The notes beneath the pieces are model-generated. The model was not told the DNA's origin and ran no database searches. It worked only from the letters and a program-made list of their open reading frames with translations. From an uncultured Fibrobacter sp. (GTDB lineage Bacteria > Fibrobacterota > Fibrobacteria > Fibrobacterales > Fibrobacteraceae), in the NCBI RefSeq assembly GCF_900316465.1, contig NZ_ONDD01000003.1, forward strand, positions 57,864-121,863: 64,000 nt of DNA, written 5' to 3'. Position 1 is the first letter of the stretch, and each line of letters begins with the position of its first letter. Positions 47,501-55,286 of this stretch are shown here, one piece after another. Both the position numbers and the translations under genes were made by a program.

Positions 47501-48911
47501 CTTTATCCCTGAAGAAACAGAATTTAACAACGGTTACGCGACGATTTCTGTGCGCTCGCTGACCAAGTACCGCTGGGATATGGATCCTGCTATTCACAAT
47601 CCTGCAACGATTGTTGCGGAATACAATGATTATGTGCAGGCCGTTTATAGCCCGATGTATTTCCGCGATCCGCCGGTACCATTCCCGGTTTTGGCAGATG
47701 TGTTTGACGTGAAGGGTGCAACGCCCGCACAAGAGCTGATGATTCCTGAACCGTACTTCAGCATGTCTCAGGAATACTTGGATGGTATCGGTGATTCGGT
47801 TGCGATTTACTATGATCGTCCGATTCATAGGGATTCCTTGCCGACAAAGGTTTGCGTGATGTGGGATTCGACTACGGCAGAACACCATAATCCGTATACG
47901 GAAGGATTCTCGAATATTCCGAAGGATACGGCGATAGATTGTAACGCTTTGTTGAATGTGGATGCTAATAGTGTGGACTGTTCTTCAAAAGAAGCAAATG
48001 GCTACTGCTCCAATGTTATCACCATAGGTGGTCTCAAGCTGTCTGAAAAAGTGAAAACATCTGGTGTTGGCATTGTGCGTGCATATTCTGTATTTGAAGA
48101 TAAGGGTAAGAACGTGAAGCAGGGATTTGTGGCTGCACTTACAGACCGCATTGCTCCTGTGCCGCTACGTGCAGAATTGCATTCTTTGAAGGATGGAAAC
48201 CAGGCGGATTATGATAGCCTTGTTGTGGTTATGTCTGAACCTGTCAAGCTTGTGGCTACCTCCGATAAGAAGAGCGCTTTGGATTATTATTTGAACTCTG
48301 CAACTGACCAGTCCGAAACAAAACGATTCGCCTCTGTTTTGGAGAAAACCGCTGTGGTGGTAAAGGCTGCAACTGAACCGGTACTTAGTGTGATCCCGGC
48401 AACAGGTGAAGGCCGTATCAAGTATATTTACTTGCGTAGCAGTTCTTCTCCGCATATTGGCGACTATGTCCGCCTTGCCGGAGACCTTGCAAACGTATTC
48501 TGGACTGATGCCGATACGGCGCATTATTCGCAGTCGTCTAAGGAATCTCTGCGTACCGCAATTGACGAGGTCTACAACTGGAATTCTCCTACAGGTTATA
48601 ACGAAACAAAACGTCTCCCGTCTATGTGGGTGTCTATTGTTGGCGGTAATCCTGAAGCATTTGAAAATGATCCTGATTATGAATACGCAAAGCCTTCCTT
48701 CCGCGTGAGAATGACTGGTCCGTTCCAGTTTACCATTGTGATGGATGAATCGGTTACGTCGATCCAGAGAAACTTTGCCGTGATGGATCTGCAGGGCCGA
48801 ATTGTGCAACAAGGTGTAATCAATTCTACGGAGACCACTGTACCGGTGTTGTCGTCCGGCACCTATGTGGTAAAAGTTGGCTTGGGAATGCGCCGAATCA
48901 ACGTTCGTTAG
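44553..48911 (+). CDS. Fibro-slime domain surface protein 2, large form
   Basis: 1,452 residues with a signal peptide ending near SAFALDG. An extra N-terminal module (about 27-135: EGTIYLNAPASWTEAYAFAGG) resembles small carbohydrate-binding modules. From AKHFFVMIPPDYEEW onward it parallels fibro-slime protein 1, including the fibro-slime domain (about 545-640: HAKFTHKPGLRFSFRGDDDIWVYVDNKLAVDLGG). A region of about 450 residues (about 910-1370) absent from the paralogue follows, then the same C-terminus, SGTYVVKVG...RRINVR. GGAGGGG precedes the ATG, 9 bp after the barrel protein's stop, so the two are cotranscribed. A terminator follows. Confidence 0.85.
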   Translation: MNMKSMFKTILSTMLLALAGQSAFALDGRVCAEGTIYLNAPASWTEAYAFAGGTFVPFEKQADGWWTVSSSQVGMGPDDSFIITSAKNDFCQKPGITSLEWDQGQCSYQATIPCSKTGDLYVFENPTNPGKTVYSENPPNAKHFFVMIPPDYEEWMSAVPMISIDGGQTGKPMTAVDDMCGWYSYVFFNEEITDNVVLFRDSDLEREDMIGMNGNWEMSASAQPIALNMLFSLGSDSVFFVPDQEQKTNNDGLYYSRAEVDGIEGSCSYSLAAIIYDTDASLHPAFSCWSMGGEGCQGISGTAAQGVDKKIAVNAINDCIGVISGIVADELDETVPQSQRKPKMGRNGKKCFIDEKYFNQLFNYTKGVNEKSCFDMPFKRAKDGKWEFDSDYYTSPGLTVQGGFYPVETSTDLSILSADPNQTPVPAARTRRAAEGPVFYGPALRAEDPIEGVPVIDVLCNGPGWDRGMNCEGLFADGESTSSAIISHLNLGVSACVLGWSCSYDAPKGWAFFVDGTETRTTSEMGYPRWTSKENAAGTGGRNQHFCFESHAKFTHKPGLRFSFRGDDDIWVYVDNKLAVDLGGTHLAAPGYVNLDNFKGKSGALVVGNQYDLDIFFCDRRTTMSNVRIKTNMYIQQKTAIQVKTTKDKQNPAEVSYDVCYTKSGDGSCAAAMTGDQMGETYCGDQITNAAMNISYTLVYGNKLTSEPVPGFENVSTPGVYKCGIDLTSLTAPKVDKEKVCLAGGRYTLFMNIDGKSQKMATFRVSGDVDVVYADGVAKDTNGVDIPGGKYNLQTSAIAGQFVPIYVSSITPAEGNTNGVEIFPQDAIGVEYTLTYDKALSLWYESVTPDGTIRTKLASGEKRVIGPAGIDTLYATVNMDDMTAPIQTFKVGVAGRENAVSISFYLPQIAFIESIPEEGASAMVVRGQTPNADGSYEELWAGSVYDLHLAVLKPNDDGSYSLCLTECNGLKIHKGSMTSPKIDFIPEETEFNNGYATISVRSLTKYRWDMDPAIHNPATIVAEYNDYVQAVYSPMYFRDPPVPFPVLADVFDVKGATPAQELMIPEPYFSMSQEYLDGIGDSVAIYYDRPIHRDSLPTKVCVMWDSTTAEHHNPYTEGFSNIPKDTAIDCNALLNVDANSVDCSSKEANGYCSNVITIGGLKLSEKVKTSGVGIVRAYSVFEDKGKNVKQGFVAALTDRIAPVPLRAELHSLKDGNQADYDSLVVVMSEPVKLVATSDKKSALDYYLNSATDQSETKRFASVLEKTAVVVKAATEPVLSVIPATGEGRIKYIYLRSSSSPHIGDYVRLAGDLANVFWTDADTAHYSQSSKESLRTAIDEVYNWNSPTGYNETKRLPSMWVSIVGGNPEAFENDPDYEYAKPSFRVRMTGPFQFTIVMDESVTSIQRNFAVMDLQGRIVQQGVINSTETTVPVLSSGTYVVKVGLGMRRINVR

Positions 48912-48940
48912 CGAAAACGAATCTGTTTAACTAGAAGAAG

Positions 48941-48980
48941 AATCCTTTTTTGTTAAATTTATACAAAAAAGGATTTTTTT
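48941..48980 (+). terminator. Terminator whose 3' arm holds the ispF ribosome-binding site
   Basis: A perfect 13-bp stem, AATCCTTTTTTGT (48941-48953) with ACAAAAAAGGATT (48963-48975), then a T run ending one base before ATG 48981. The only Shine-Dalgarno for ispF, AAAGGA (about 48968-48973), is in the 3' arm. Confidence 0.8.
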
Positions 48981-49466
48981 ATGGATAAGATTTATCGTTC
49001 GGGCATCGGTTTTGATGTTCACAAGTTGGTCGAAGGCCGCAAGTGCATTATTGGCGGCGTGGATATTCCTTACGAAAAGGGCTTGCTCGGTCACAGCGAT
49101 GCCGACGTCTTGCTGCATGCCATTAGCGATGCCTTGCTGGGCGCTGCTGGCCTCGGCGATATCGGTACGTATTTCCCGGATACAGACCCGGCGTTCAAGG
49201 GTGCTGACAGTTTGGAACTTTTGCGCAAGGTGGGCGAAGAAGTCCGTAAGGCCGGTTACGAAATCATCAATATCGATAGCATTGTGATGTGCGAACGTCC
49301 GAAGGTGAACCCGCATAAGGACCAAATGAAGGCGAATATTGCCCGTGTGCTCGGCCTGGATATCAAGCAGATCGGTATCAAGGGTACTACCACCGAAAAG
49401 CTCGGTTTTACGGGCCGTGGTGAAGGTATTGCCAGCCAGGCTGTTGCCATGGTTCGCAGCCTTTAA
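48981..49466 (+). CDS. ispF: 2-C-methyl-D-erythritol 2,4-cyclodiphosphate synthase
   Basis: 161 residues, full length. The enzyme forms the cyclic diphosphate of the non-mevalonate isoprenoid pathway in the cytoplasm. The metal-binding GIGFDVHKL (Asp and His), LLGHSDADVLLHAISDALLGAAGLGDIG, and the C-terminal TTTEKLGFTGRGEGIASQA are all conserved. The ATG abuts the T tract of the upstream terminator, so translation may depend on whether that hairpin folds or on transcripts starting inside it. It is unrelated in function to its surface-protein neighbours. Confidence 0.96.
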   Translation: MDKIYRSGIGFDVHKLVEGRKCIIGGVDIPYEKGLLGHSDADVLLHAISDALLGAAGLGDIGTYFPDTDPAFKGADSLELLRKVGEEVRKAGYEIINIDSIVMCERPKVNPHKDQMKANIARVLGLDIKQIGIKGTTTEKLGFTGRGEGIASQAVAMVRSL

Positions 49467-49474
49467 TATCTTTT
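49444..49474 (+). promoter_or_regulatory. Candidate promoter for the GLUG-repeat pair
   Basis: TTG at 49444-49446, 20 bp, then TATCTTTT at 49467-49474. It overlaps the end of ispF; a start near 49481 would leave a leader of about 23 nt containing TTAGGAG. Confidence 0.35.
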
Positions 49475-49503
49475 GTATAAAATACATAGTTAGGAGAACA
49501 AAG

Positions 49504-52500
49504 ATGCTTAAACGAATCTATGCAGCTGTATTGCTGCTTGTGTTCGCCCAGGTTTCGTATGCAGCCTGGGATGGTTCCGTCAAAATTCCGAAAACGGTCA
49601 AGACCGACGGCGTAGAATACTACGAGATCACCTCTCCCGAGGAATTGATCGGTTTTTTGGATTCCGTGACGACGAAGAACATGGGCAAACCAAGCCTCAG
49701 GGCTTATTTGAAGAACGATATCGTTTTCGGTGCGGATACGTCGAAGCTTTGTTCCAAGCGGTGGGTGCGTAGTGGGCGTAGCGAGTTCTTCGAAGGTGAT
49801 TTTGATGGCAAGGGCCACACTATTTACGGCTTGAATGCGGAACGTTCGTTGTTCCAAATCGTGGGTCAGGGGGGTGGCCTCGTTCACGACTTTAATGTGG
49901 CGAACAGTTCTTTTGGCAGCGATACGGCCTATATGGCCGCTGCGGTAGTGACTGAAATGCAATCGGGGCTTTCGAACGTAAACGTAATCAATACGGATGT
50001 TCGTAGTGGATTTATCGCAGGCGGCGTTGTGGCTCGAATGCTGAGCCCTTCGGATGCTCAATTGGCTTATATCTTGAGCTGCAATATGATTGGTGGTTCC
50101 GTTAAAGGTAGCACCTATGTGGGTGGTGTCGTGGGAACGGCTTATGGACGCGTTGCCGGTTGTACCAATTCGGCAAAGATTACTTTTGTAAAGAATGAAA
50201 AAGTAGGGCCGGACTACAATGTGTTTGTTGGCGGTATTGCGGGTGATGCCGATGCTCGAGATGGTATATCTATTGAAAATTGCGTTAATCGTGGTGATAT
50301 CGAAATGGTGTCTGGGTCGGCGCTGTCTTATGCGGGGGGTGTTGTCGGTTATGTGTTGGGCTCTGTGAGGAACCTCCAGAATTACGGAAATGTTTCTGCG
50401 AAGACGGCCTTTACTTGCGATACGGTAAGTTCTGATTGGCAAATTACTCTTTATGTCGGTGGTATTGCCGGTAGTAAGCATTTCCATAAAAACGAAACTA
50501 GCGAAACCCGCGATTTCGTGAACGAGGGCGATGTGACGGCAATCGTCGAGTCTGCACTTGACGAAGGCACCTTGATGGTGGGTGGAATCTTTGGTGAAAA
50601 CAGGAATAACGCTTTCCGCAATGCACTGAATAAGGGTGCTATCAAAGCCTATGGTACTGGTGCGTACAGAAAGGTTTATGCCGGCGGTATTATCGGTAAT
50701 GCCTCGATTTATACGGATGTTCGTGGCTTCGAAAAGTTAGGAAACCGCGGCACAGTCTCTGCTGAAGGCCCATACCGTGTATGGTCGGGTGGCGTTGCCG
50801 GTTATATGGAACGTCGTGGATCTTCGGAGTTGCCTGCTTTGTCGTTGTCGTACAACTATGGCGATATTACAGGATCCGTCACGGATGATCCGACTGAATA
50901 CGGAGTCCTGAATGTGGGTGGTATTCTGGGGAATGCCTATTATACAATTTTTAGCGATGTCTATAACCGAGGTAAAGTGATTGCCAAGGGTAAGCTGAAC
51001 ATGGGCAATAGCGAAGTGGGCGGCCTTGTCGGTTTTTGGACTTATCCCGATTCGTCTGTAAAGAATACCTATAGTGCAGCTCCCGTTGTGAAGGGCGATA
51101 CCATTGGCGGCCTGTTTGGATTTACGGGATCGTATGTGGCGCCGACGAATGCGTACTATGATGGTTCTCTTGTTGATATTGCGACGATGGGAAGGTATTA
51201 CTATGATGGTGCCGTTTGCACGGATTGCAAGAAAACGACTGCAGAACTGCAAAGCGACGAAATGCTTGACTTGCTGAATACGGCTGGCGGAACTGTTGCT
51301 AATCGCGGCTTGTGGACACGTCGTGGCGGTTATCCGGTTTTCAAGTTCGATTGCCTGTATAAGAATGATTCTACTTATTTAGATATCCAGCGCTATGCGA
51401 TGCCGCCTTCTCAAGCAAATGGCGATACCTTGGTTTATACCATTTCTAAGCCGGAGGAATTGGCAGCCTTCTTGGAAATGCGCCGTTATTTTGAGAACTT
51501 CCGTTATAAGAAAGTAAAGGTGGAACTTGCAAACGATATCGTGATGGGTAGGGACTCTACGCTTTTGTCGGTGCGTCAAATGTCTGCAGATTCAGGCTTT
51601 GGCACTTGCATGAGTGCCGACTTTAATGGCAATAACCATACCATTTACGGCCTCAATATGTCGAGAGCGATGTTCTTCTGCATAGATTCTGGCACAGTTG
51701 CAGAGAACTTTACGATTGCAAATAGCCGTTTCGAAAATGACTGGGGCTATTCTGCCGCTGGTGTGACTGTGAAAAACAGTGGATGCGTCAGAAATGTAAC
51801 GATTCGCAATAGCTTTGTTCGCGGAGGATATTCTGCGGGCGGCCTTGTTGCCGATAACCATAATGTGAAAGCGGGTCTTATACTGGATTCCAAAAACGAA
51901 AACACGACGGTGATATCGGCAAATATTGCGGGCGGTATCGTGGGACAGTCTGATGGCGTGTTGCAAGGTGTTCGCAATTCTGGCAGGGTGTACGGACGTC
52001 TTGCAGGCGGTATTGTGGGTAATGCGTCTCCTTATTATACGTTCTCGAGCGGTACAGGTTTGGTCAGCGATGCATCCAATTCGGGAATGGTTATTTCTTC
52101 TGGTGCAGCCTCTGTTGCTGGTGGTGGCATTGTTGGTTATTGTCAGTTGACAACCGTAAGCAATGTGTTTAATACGGGCTTGGTTGAAGGCTCTGCTAAT
52201 TCGGGCTCCCTTTCGGTGGGTGGCGTTGTTGGCGTGGCAGATTCCAATTCGACCATAACGACAATTGGTAACTGGGGCCGCGTGCATGCCCTGACCGGAA
52301 AACAGGTCTACGCGGGCGGCTTAGTGGGACGCATTGATGGATATATCTATCGAATCCCGAATAGTGATAATTTTGCGTATATTACTCCAGTGGCATATAG
52401 CTTTAACTATGGTCCCGTGACTGTAAAGAGCGCACTTGAAGAATCCTATGCCGGTGGGCTCATTGGTAAGGGCAAGGGCTTTACAATGCAAACGGCTTAT

Positions 52501-53220
52501 AACAGGGGCAGCGTGAAAAACGGGGCGAATATCGCCGAATCCGTAACGGGTGGTATAATTGCTACAGTGGATTCTGCAATCATTGCGCAGACGTATGCCT
52601 TTGCCGAAACCTTGACCGGTAAGAAGGTGGCTGCCGTGACGTACGAGGCTACGGGCTTCGATACGTTCAATCATGTGCTTTATAGCTCGGATATGGGTGA
52701 CTATCCGGCTTATAATGGCGCTTCGGCGGACATGCGAGATTCGATTGTGGAACCCCTGAGCTTTGAAGAAATGATTTATCCGTCTGTGATGCAGTTGCAT
52801 CCGGGTTTCAAGAGCGAAAGATATGTTGACAAAGGATGCTTGCCGGTATTCAGTTATGACACGACGAGCGCTTGCGCGATAACGGTGGTTAAGGACTTCT
52901 TTGGCGATTCGGATGAACCGTACAAGGTGGGCTATATTGTAGACGTCTTCTACACGGATTCTACTTCGAATCCGAGTGATAGCGGCTTGACTCCTGTGTT
53001 GCCGAAGCCGGTGGTTTCGCTGTTGCAGGTGGAAGTCTCTGGCCGTAACGTAGCCGTGACGGGTTTGCTTGAAAATAGGCCTGTGATGGTGTTCGATATG
53101 CGCGGCCGCATGGTGGCGTCGGCAAGATTCCATGGGACTTCGGTGAACTTGATGATTCCGAAGTCGGGCCGTTACCTGGTCCGTAGCGGTAAACAGTCTC
53201 GTTTGATTGTTGTCCGATAA
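49504..53220 (+). CDS. GLUG-repeat secreted surface protein
   Basis: 1,238 residues. ATG 49504 follows TTAGGAGAA and opens a signal peptide cut near VSYAA (residue 21). Two large modules follow, each starting with a YYEITSPEEL/VYTISKPEEL strand, then DGKGHTIYGLN/NGNNHTIYGLN, then many GLUG-type glycine repeats (GGVVG, GGIAG), giving a right-handed beta-helix-like pattern. A Pro/Ser linker precedes the C-terminal sorting-like domain ending SGRYLVRSGKQSRLIVVR. The second module is closely related to the next gene. Likely extracellular and adhesive or matrix-forming; this function is inferred from architecture alone. Confidence 0.82.
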   Translation: MLKRIYAAVLLLVFAQVSYAAWDGSVKIPKTVKTDGVEYYEITSPEELIGFLDSVTTKNMGKPSLRAYLKNDIVFGADTSKLCSKRWVRSGRSEFFEGDFDGKGHTIYGLNAERSLFQIVGQGGGLVHDFNVANSSFGSDTAYMAAAVVTEMQSGLSNVNVINTDVRSGFIAGGVVARMLSPSDAQLAYILSCNMIGGSVKGSTYVGGVVGTAYGRVAGCTNSAKITFVKNEKVGPDYNVFVGGIAGDADARDGISIENCVNRGDIEMVSGSALSYAGGVVGYVLGSVRNLQNYGNVSAKTAFTCDTVSSDWQITLYVGGIAGSKHFHKNETSETRDFVNEGDVTAIVESALDEGTLMVGGIFGENRNNAFRNALNKGAIKAYGTGAYRKVYAGGIIGNASIYTDVRGFEKLGNRGTVSAEGPYRVWSGGVAGYMERRGSSELPALSLSYNYGDITGSVTDDPTEYGVLNVGGILGNAYYTIFSDVYNRGKVIAKGKLNMGNSEVGGLVGFWTYPDSSVKNTYSAAPVVKGDTIGGLFGFTGSYVAPTNAYYDGSLVDIATMGRYYYDGAVCTDCKKTTAELQSDEMLDLLNTAGGTVANRGLWTRRGGYPVFKFDCLYKNDSTYLDIQRYAMPPSQANGDTLVYTISKPEELAAFLEMRRYFENFRYKKVKVELANDIVMGRDSTLLSVRQMSADSGFGTCMSADFNGNNHTIYGLNMSRAMFFCIDSGTVAENFTIANSRFENDWGYSAAGVTVKNSGCVRNVTIRNSFVRGGYSAGGLVADNHNVKAGLILDSKNENTTVISANIAGGIVGQSDGVLQGVRNSGRVYGRLAGGIVGNASPYYTFSSGTGLVSDASNSGMVISSGAASVAGGGIVGYCQLTTVSNVFNTGLVEGSANSGSLSVGGVVGVADSNSTITTIGNWGRVHALTGKQVYAGGLVGRIDGYIYRIPNSDNFAYITPVAYSFNYGPVTVKSALEESYAGGLIGKGKGFTMQTAYNRGSVKNGANIAESVTGGIIATVDSAIIAQTYAFAETLTGKKVAAVTYEATGFDTFNHVLYSSDMGDYPAYNGASADMRDSIVEPLSFEEMIYPSVMQLHPGFKSERYVDKGCLPVFSYDTTSACAITVVKDFFGDSDEPYKVGYIVDVFYTDSTSNPSDSGLTPVLPKPVVSLLQVEVSGRNVAVTGLLENRPVMVFDMRGRMVASARFHGTSVNLMIPKSGRYLVRSGKQSRLIVVR

Positions 53221-53250
53221 CCTAGAGAATTTTTTGTTAGGAGATTCGCT

Positions 53251-55074
53251 ATGTTGAAAAAATGCTTGGCTGTAGCAATGACTCTGGTTGCCTAGGTAGC
53301 TTTTGCTGCCATAGGTGATTCAACGAAATTCGATCAAGATAAATTTGAACGAATCGGAGATACGCTGTATTACAAGATTTCTACTGCCGAGCAATTTGAA
53401 AAACTGCTCGAAGGAGTGCGAATCGAAACTGACGGCTATGTCGTTGGCCTGATTGAAAAAGACCTTGTCATGGGCAAGGATACTCTTCATTTGGCAAAGA
53501 ATAAAATGTCTGTTGATACGAGCGGACGATGCACGAACCTGTATCTCAATGGCCAAGGCCATACGATTTACGGCTTGAACATGTCTAGAGCCATGTTCTA
53601 CTGCGTCGAAAACCTTGTAGAAAACTTGACGATCGCGAATAGCCGTTTTGAAAACGATGAAGGGTTGTCTGCCGCAGGCGTTGCCGTTCACTTAAAGGAT
53701 AATGCCTGTGTCCGTAATGTGAAAATCCGTAACAGCGTTGTGAAAAGTGAAGACATCGCTGCAGGTCTTGTGGCGTATAACGATGGCGCCATGCTTAACG
53801 ATACGAATGAAAATTCGCTGGTTTCTTCGACCAATATCGCCGGCGGCCTTGCGGGTTCGCTTCGCTATGTGATTATAAACTCCCGTAACAGCGGACGTGT
53901 GTCGGGTCGTGTTGCTGGCGGCATTGTAGGCTCGGGCGATAAGCTGGGTACAGACGGAGGAACGATTACGGGTTGCTCTAACAATGGAATGATTCTTGGT
54001 AATGGAAGCGGATCTGTTTCGGTAGGGGGCATCGCAGGGTATGCTCACCGGACATCATTTAACGGCCTGAAAAATACGGGCCTAATCGAAGGTAAATCTA
54101 CATCAGGGACGCTCACGGTGGGCGGAATTGTAGGCAGACTTGATACTACGCAGAATGTCGTAGATTGCGGCAACTGGGGTAGAGTTCATGCTCTTTCGGG
54201 CAAAAAGGTCTATGCCGGCGGTATAGTGGGCTTGTATTATGGCGAACTCCAAATGGTGGGAGAAACGCTTAGTCGTGTTTCCTGGTTAGTAACCTCCTAT
54301 AATTACGGCCCGGTAACAGTCAAGGCGTCCGAAGATTTTGCCTATGCGGGCGGCCTTGCGGGGTATATAACGGGATCGCTAATTTCGGCGGATTACAATA
54401 GGGGTACCGTGAAAAACGAAGGCTCTTCGAAAAATCGATATACGGGAAGCCTTGCCGCATTAGCGGATTGGTGCTCGGTTGCGGGCAACTATAGTTATGT
54501 GGATACTTTGACAGGGAGTCATACCGCTTCGCTGGTGTATGAATTTGCAGGGGCCAACAATTCTATGTATAGATCGTATTATGGCGGCGTAGAGGTTCCC
54601 CCAGTCGGTAAATACTCGGATGATCCGTCGAACATATACCAAAAGGATTCGTTGGTGTCTTTAGGCTTTGAAGAAATGAAGGAGGCCCTTCAAATCTATG
54701 ACGGCGGTAACTGGGTGCGGACGGACTGCATGGCTCAGGCGAAGACGGATACGAATACGGTTTGCACCGTAAAGGTGATTGCCGATTTCTTCGGTGATTC
54801 CGATAAGCCTTATGAGGTGACCTTCCTTGAAGAAGAGGGCAAGACTTTTGTTGCGCCGAAGGTGAAAACGCCGCATCTGAAGGTCGTTGTCTCTGCCCGA
54901 AACATTTCTGTCTGGGGGTTAGCTCCGAGCCGCCCGGTGCAGGTGTTCGACATGCAGGGGATCTTGGTGACGGCGGCAAATTCCCAGGGTGCTGCGGTGA
55001 ACCTTATGGTATCGAAGGCCGGGGTTTACATTGTGCGTCATGGAAATGAATCCCGCAGAGTGGCAATCCGTTAA
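53251..55074 (+). pseudogene. GLUG-repeat surface protein with an in-frame amber codon in the signal peptide
   Basis: ATG 53251 with TTAGGAGA upstream begins MLKKCLAVAMTLVA, then TAG at 53293-53295, then VAFAAIGDSTKF in the same frame, open to 55074 (607 codons in all). The sister at 49504 reads LLLVFAQVSYAA where this reads LVA-stop-VAFAA, so a single CAG-to-TAG change explains the break. The rest is intact: HTIYGLNMSRAMFYC, GLUG repeats (GGLAG, GGIVG), and a C-terminal domain ending AGVYIVRHGNESRRVAIR. Internal starts such as GTG 53416 would give a protein without a signal peptide. It follows the sister gene by 30 bp, so it is a tandem duplicate. Readthrough, recent decay and sequencing error are all possible. 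Confidence 0.82.
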
Positions 55075-55139
55075 AGTTGAAACGGATTGCCCCGCCAAGT
55101 CAAAATTAAATTGGCTGTAATAAAATTTTTCTGTTTTCG

Positions 55140-55166
55140 TAGCCTTGCGCCACTCGTAAGGCTTTT
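55140..55166 (+). terminator. Possible terminator after the GLUG pair
   Basis: AGCCTT (55141-55146) pairs with AAGGCT (55158-55163), followed by a short TTT. The stem is only 6 bp with an 11-nt loop, so it is weak. Confidence 0.4.
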
Positions 55167-55169
55167 GAC

Positions 55170-55197
55170 TTATTTCTATATTTTACGTCAGTTTTAC
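55170..55197. promoter_or_regulatory. Pho-box-like 11-bp direct repeats upstream of the first Na/Pi transporter
   Basis: TTTTAC occurs at 55181 and 55192, exactly 11 bp apart, with a weaker TTATT at 55170. On the minus strand this reads GTAAAACTGACGTAAAA, similar to PhoB boxes (a TAAAA core plus CTGTCA-like spacer, period 11). A TATATTTT promoter-like element overlaps at 55177-55184. The same TAAAA period occurs before the phoB-like gene. Confidence 0.45.
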
Positions 55198-55204
55198 AAA
55201 CAAC

Positions 55205-55286
55205 AATTCACCGCCATGAGCCCGAACTAGCTGAAAGGCAGCGACGATGATCCGGTAGTGGCGCTTCATAGGAAGGTCCTATAATT
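55205..55286 (+). promoter_or_regulatory. Structured 5' leader with sequestered ribosome-binding site
   Basis: CGCCA (55212-55216) pairs with TGGCG (55259-55263) and encloses a GCTG-AAAGG-CAGC hairpin (55230-55242). Next to it, ATAGGA-AGG-TCCTAT (55268-55282) hides the Shine-Dalgarno AGGAAGG of the transporter, whose ATG is at 55287. An upstream domain followed by a ribosome-binding-site hairpin is a riboswitch-like layout. It matches no riboswitch class I recognise. Confidence 0.4.

Noticed and set aside
53416..55074. Treating the third GLUG gene as starting at GTG 53416
   Set aside because: The homologous frame continues upstream to ATG 53251 with a ribosome-binding site and signal peptide, interrupted only by one TAG.
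55205..55286. Known riboswitch (fluoride, cyclic-di-GMP, ZTP, TPP, guanidine) before the transporter
   Set aside because: None of the conserved core sequences I know for these classes is present.
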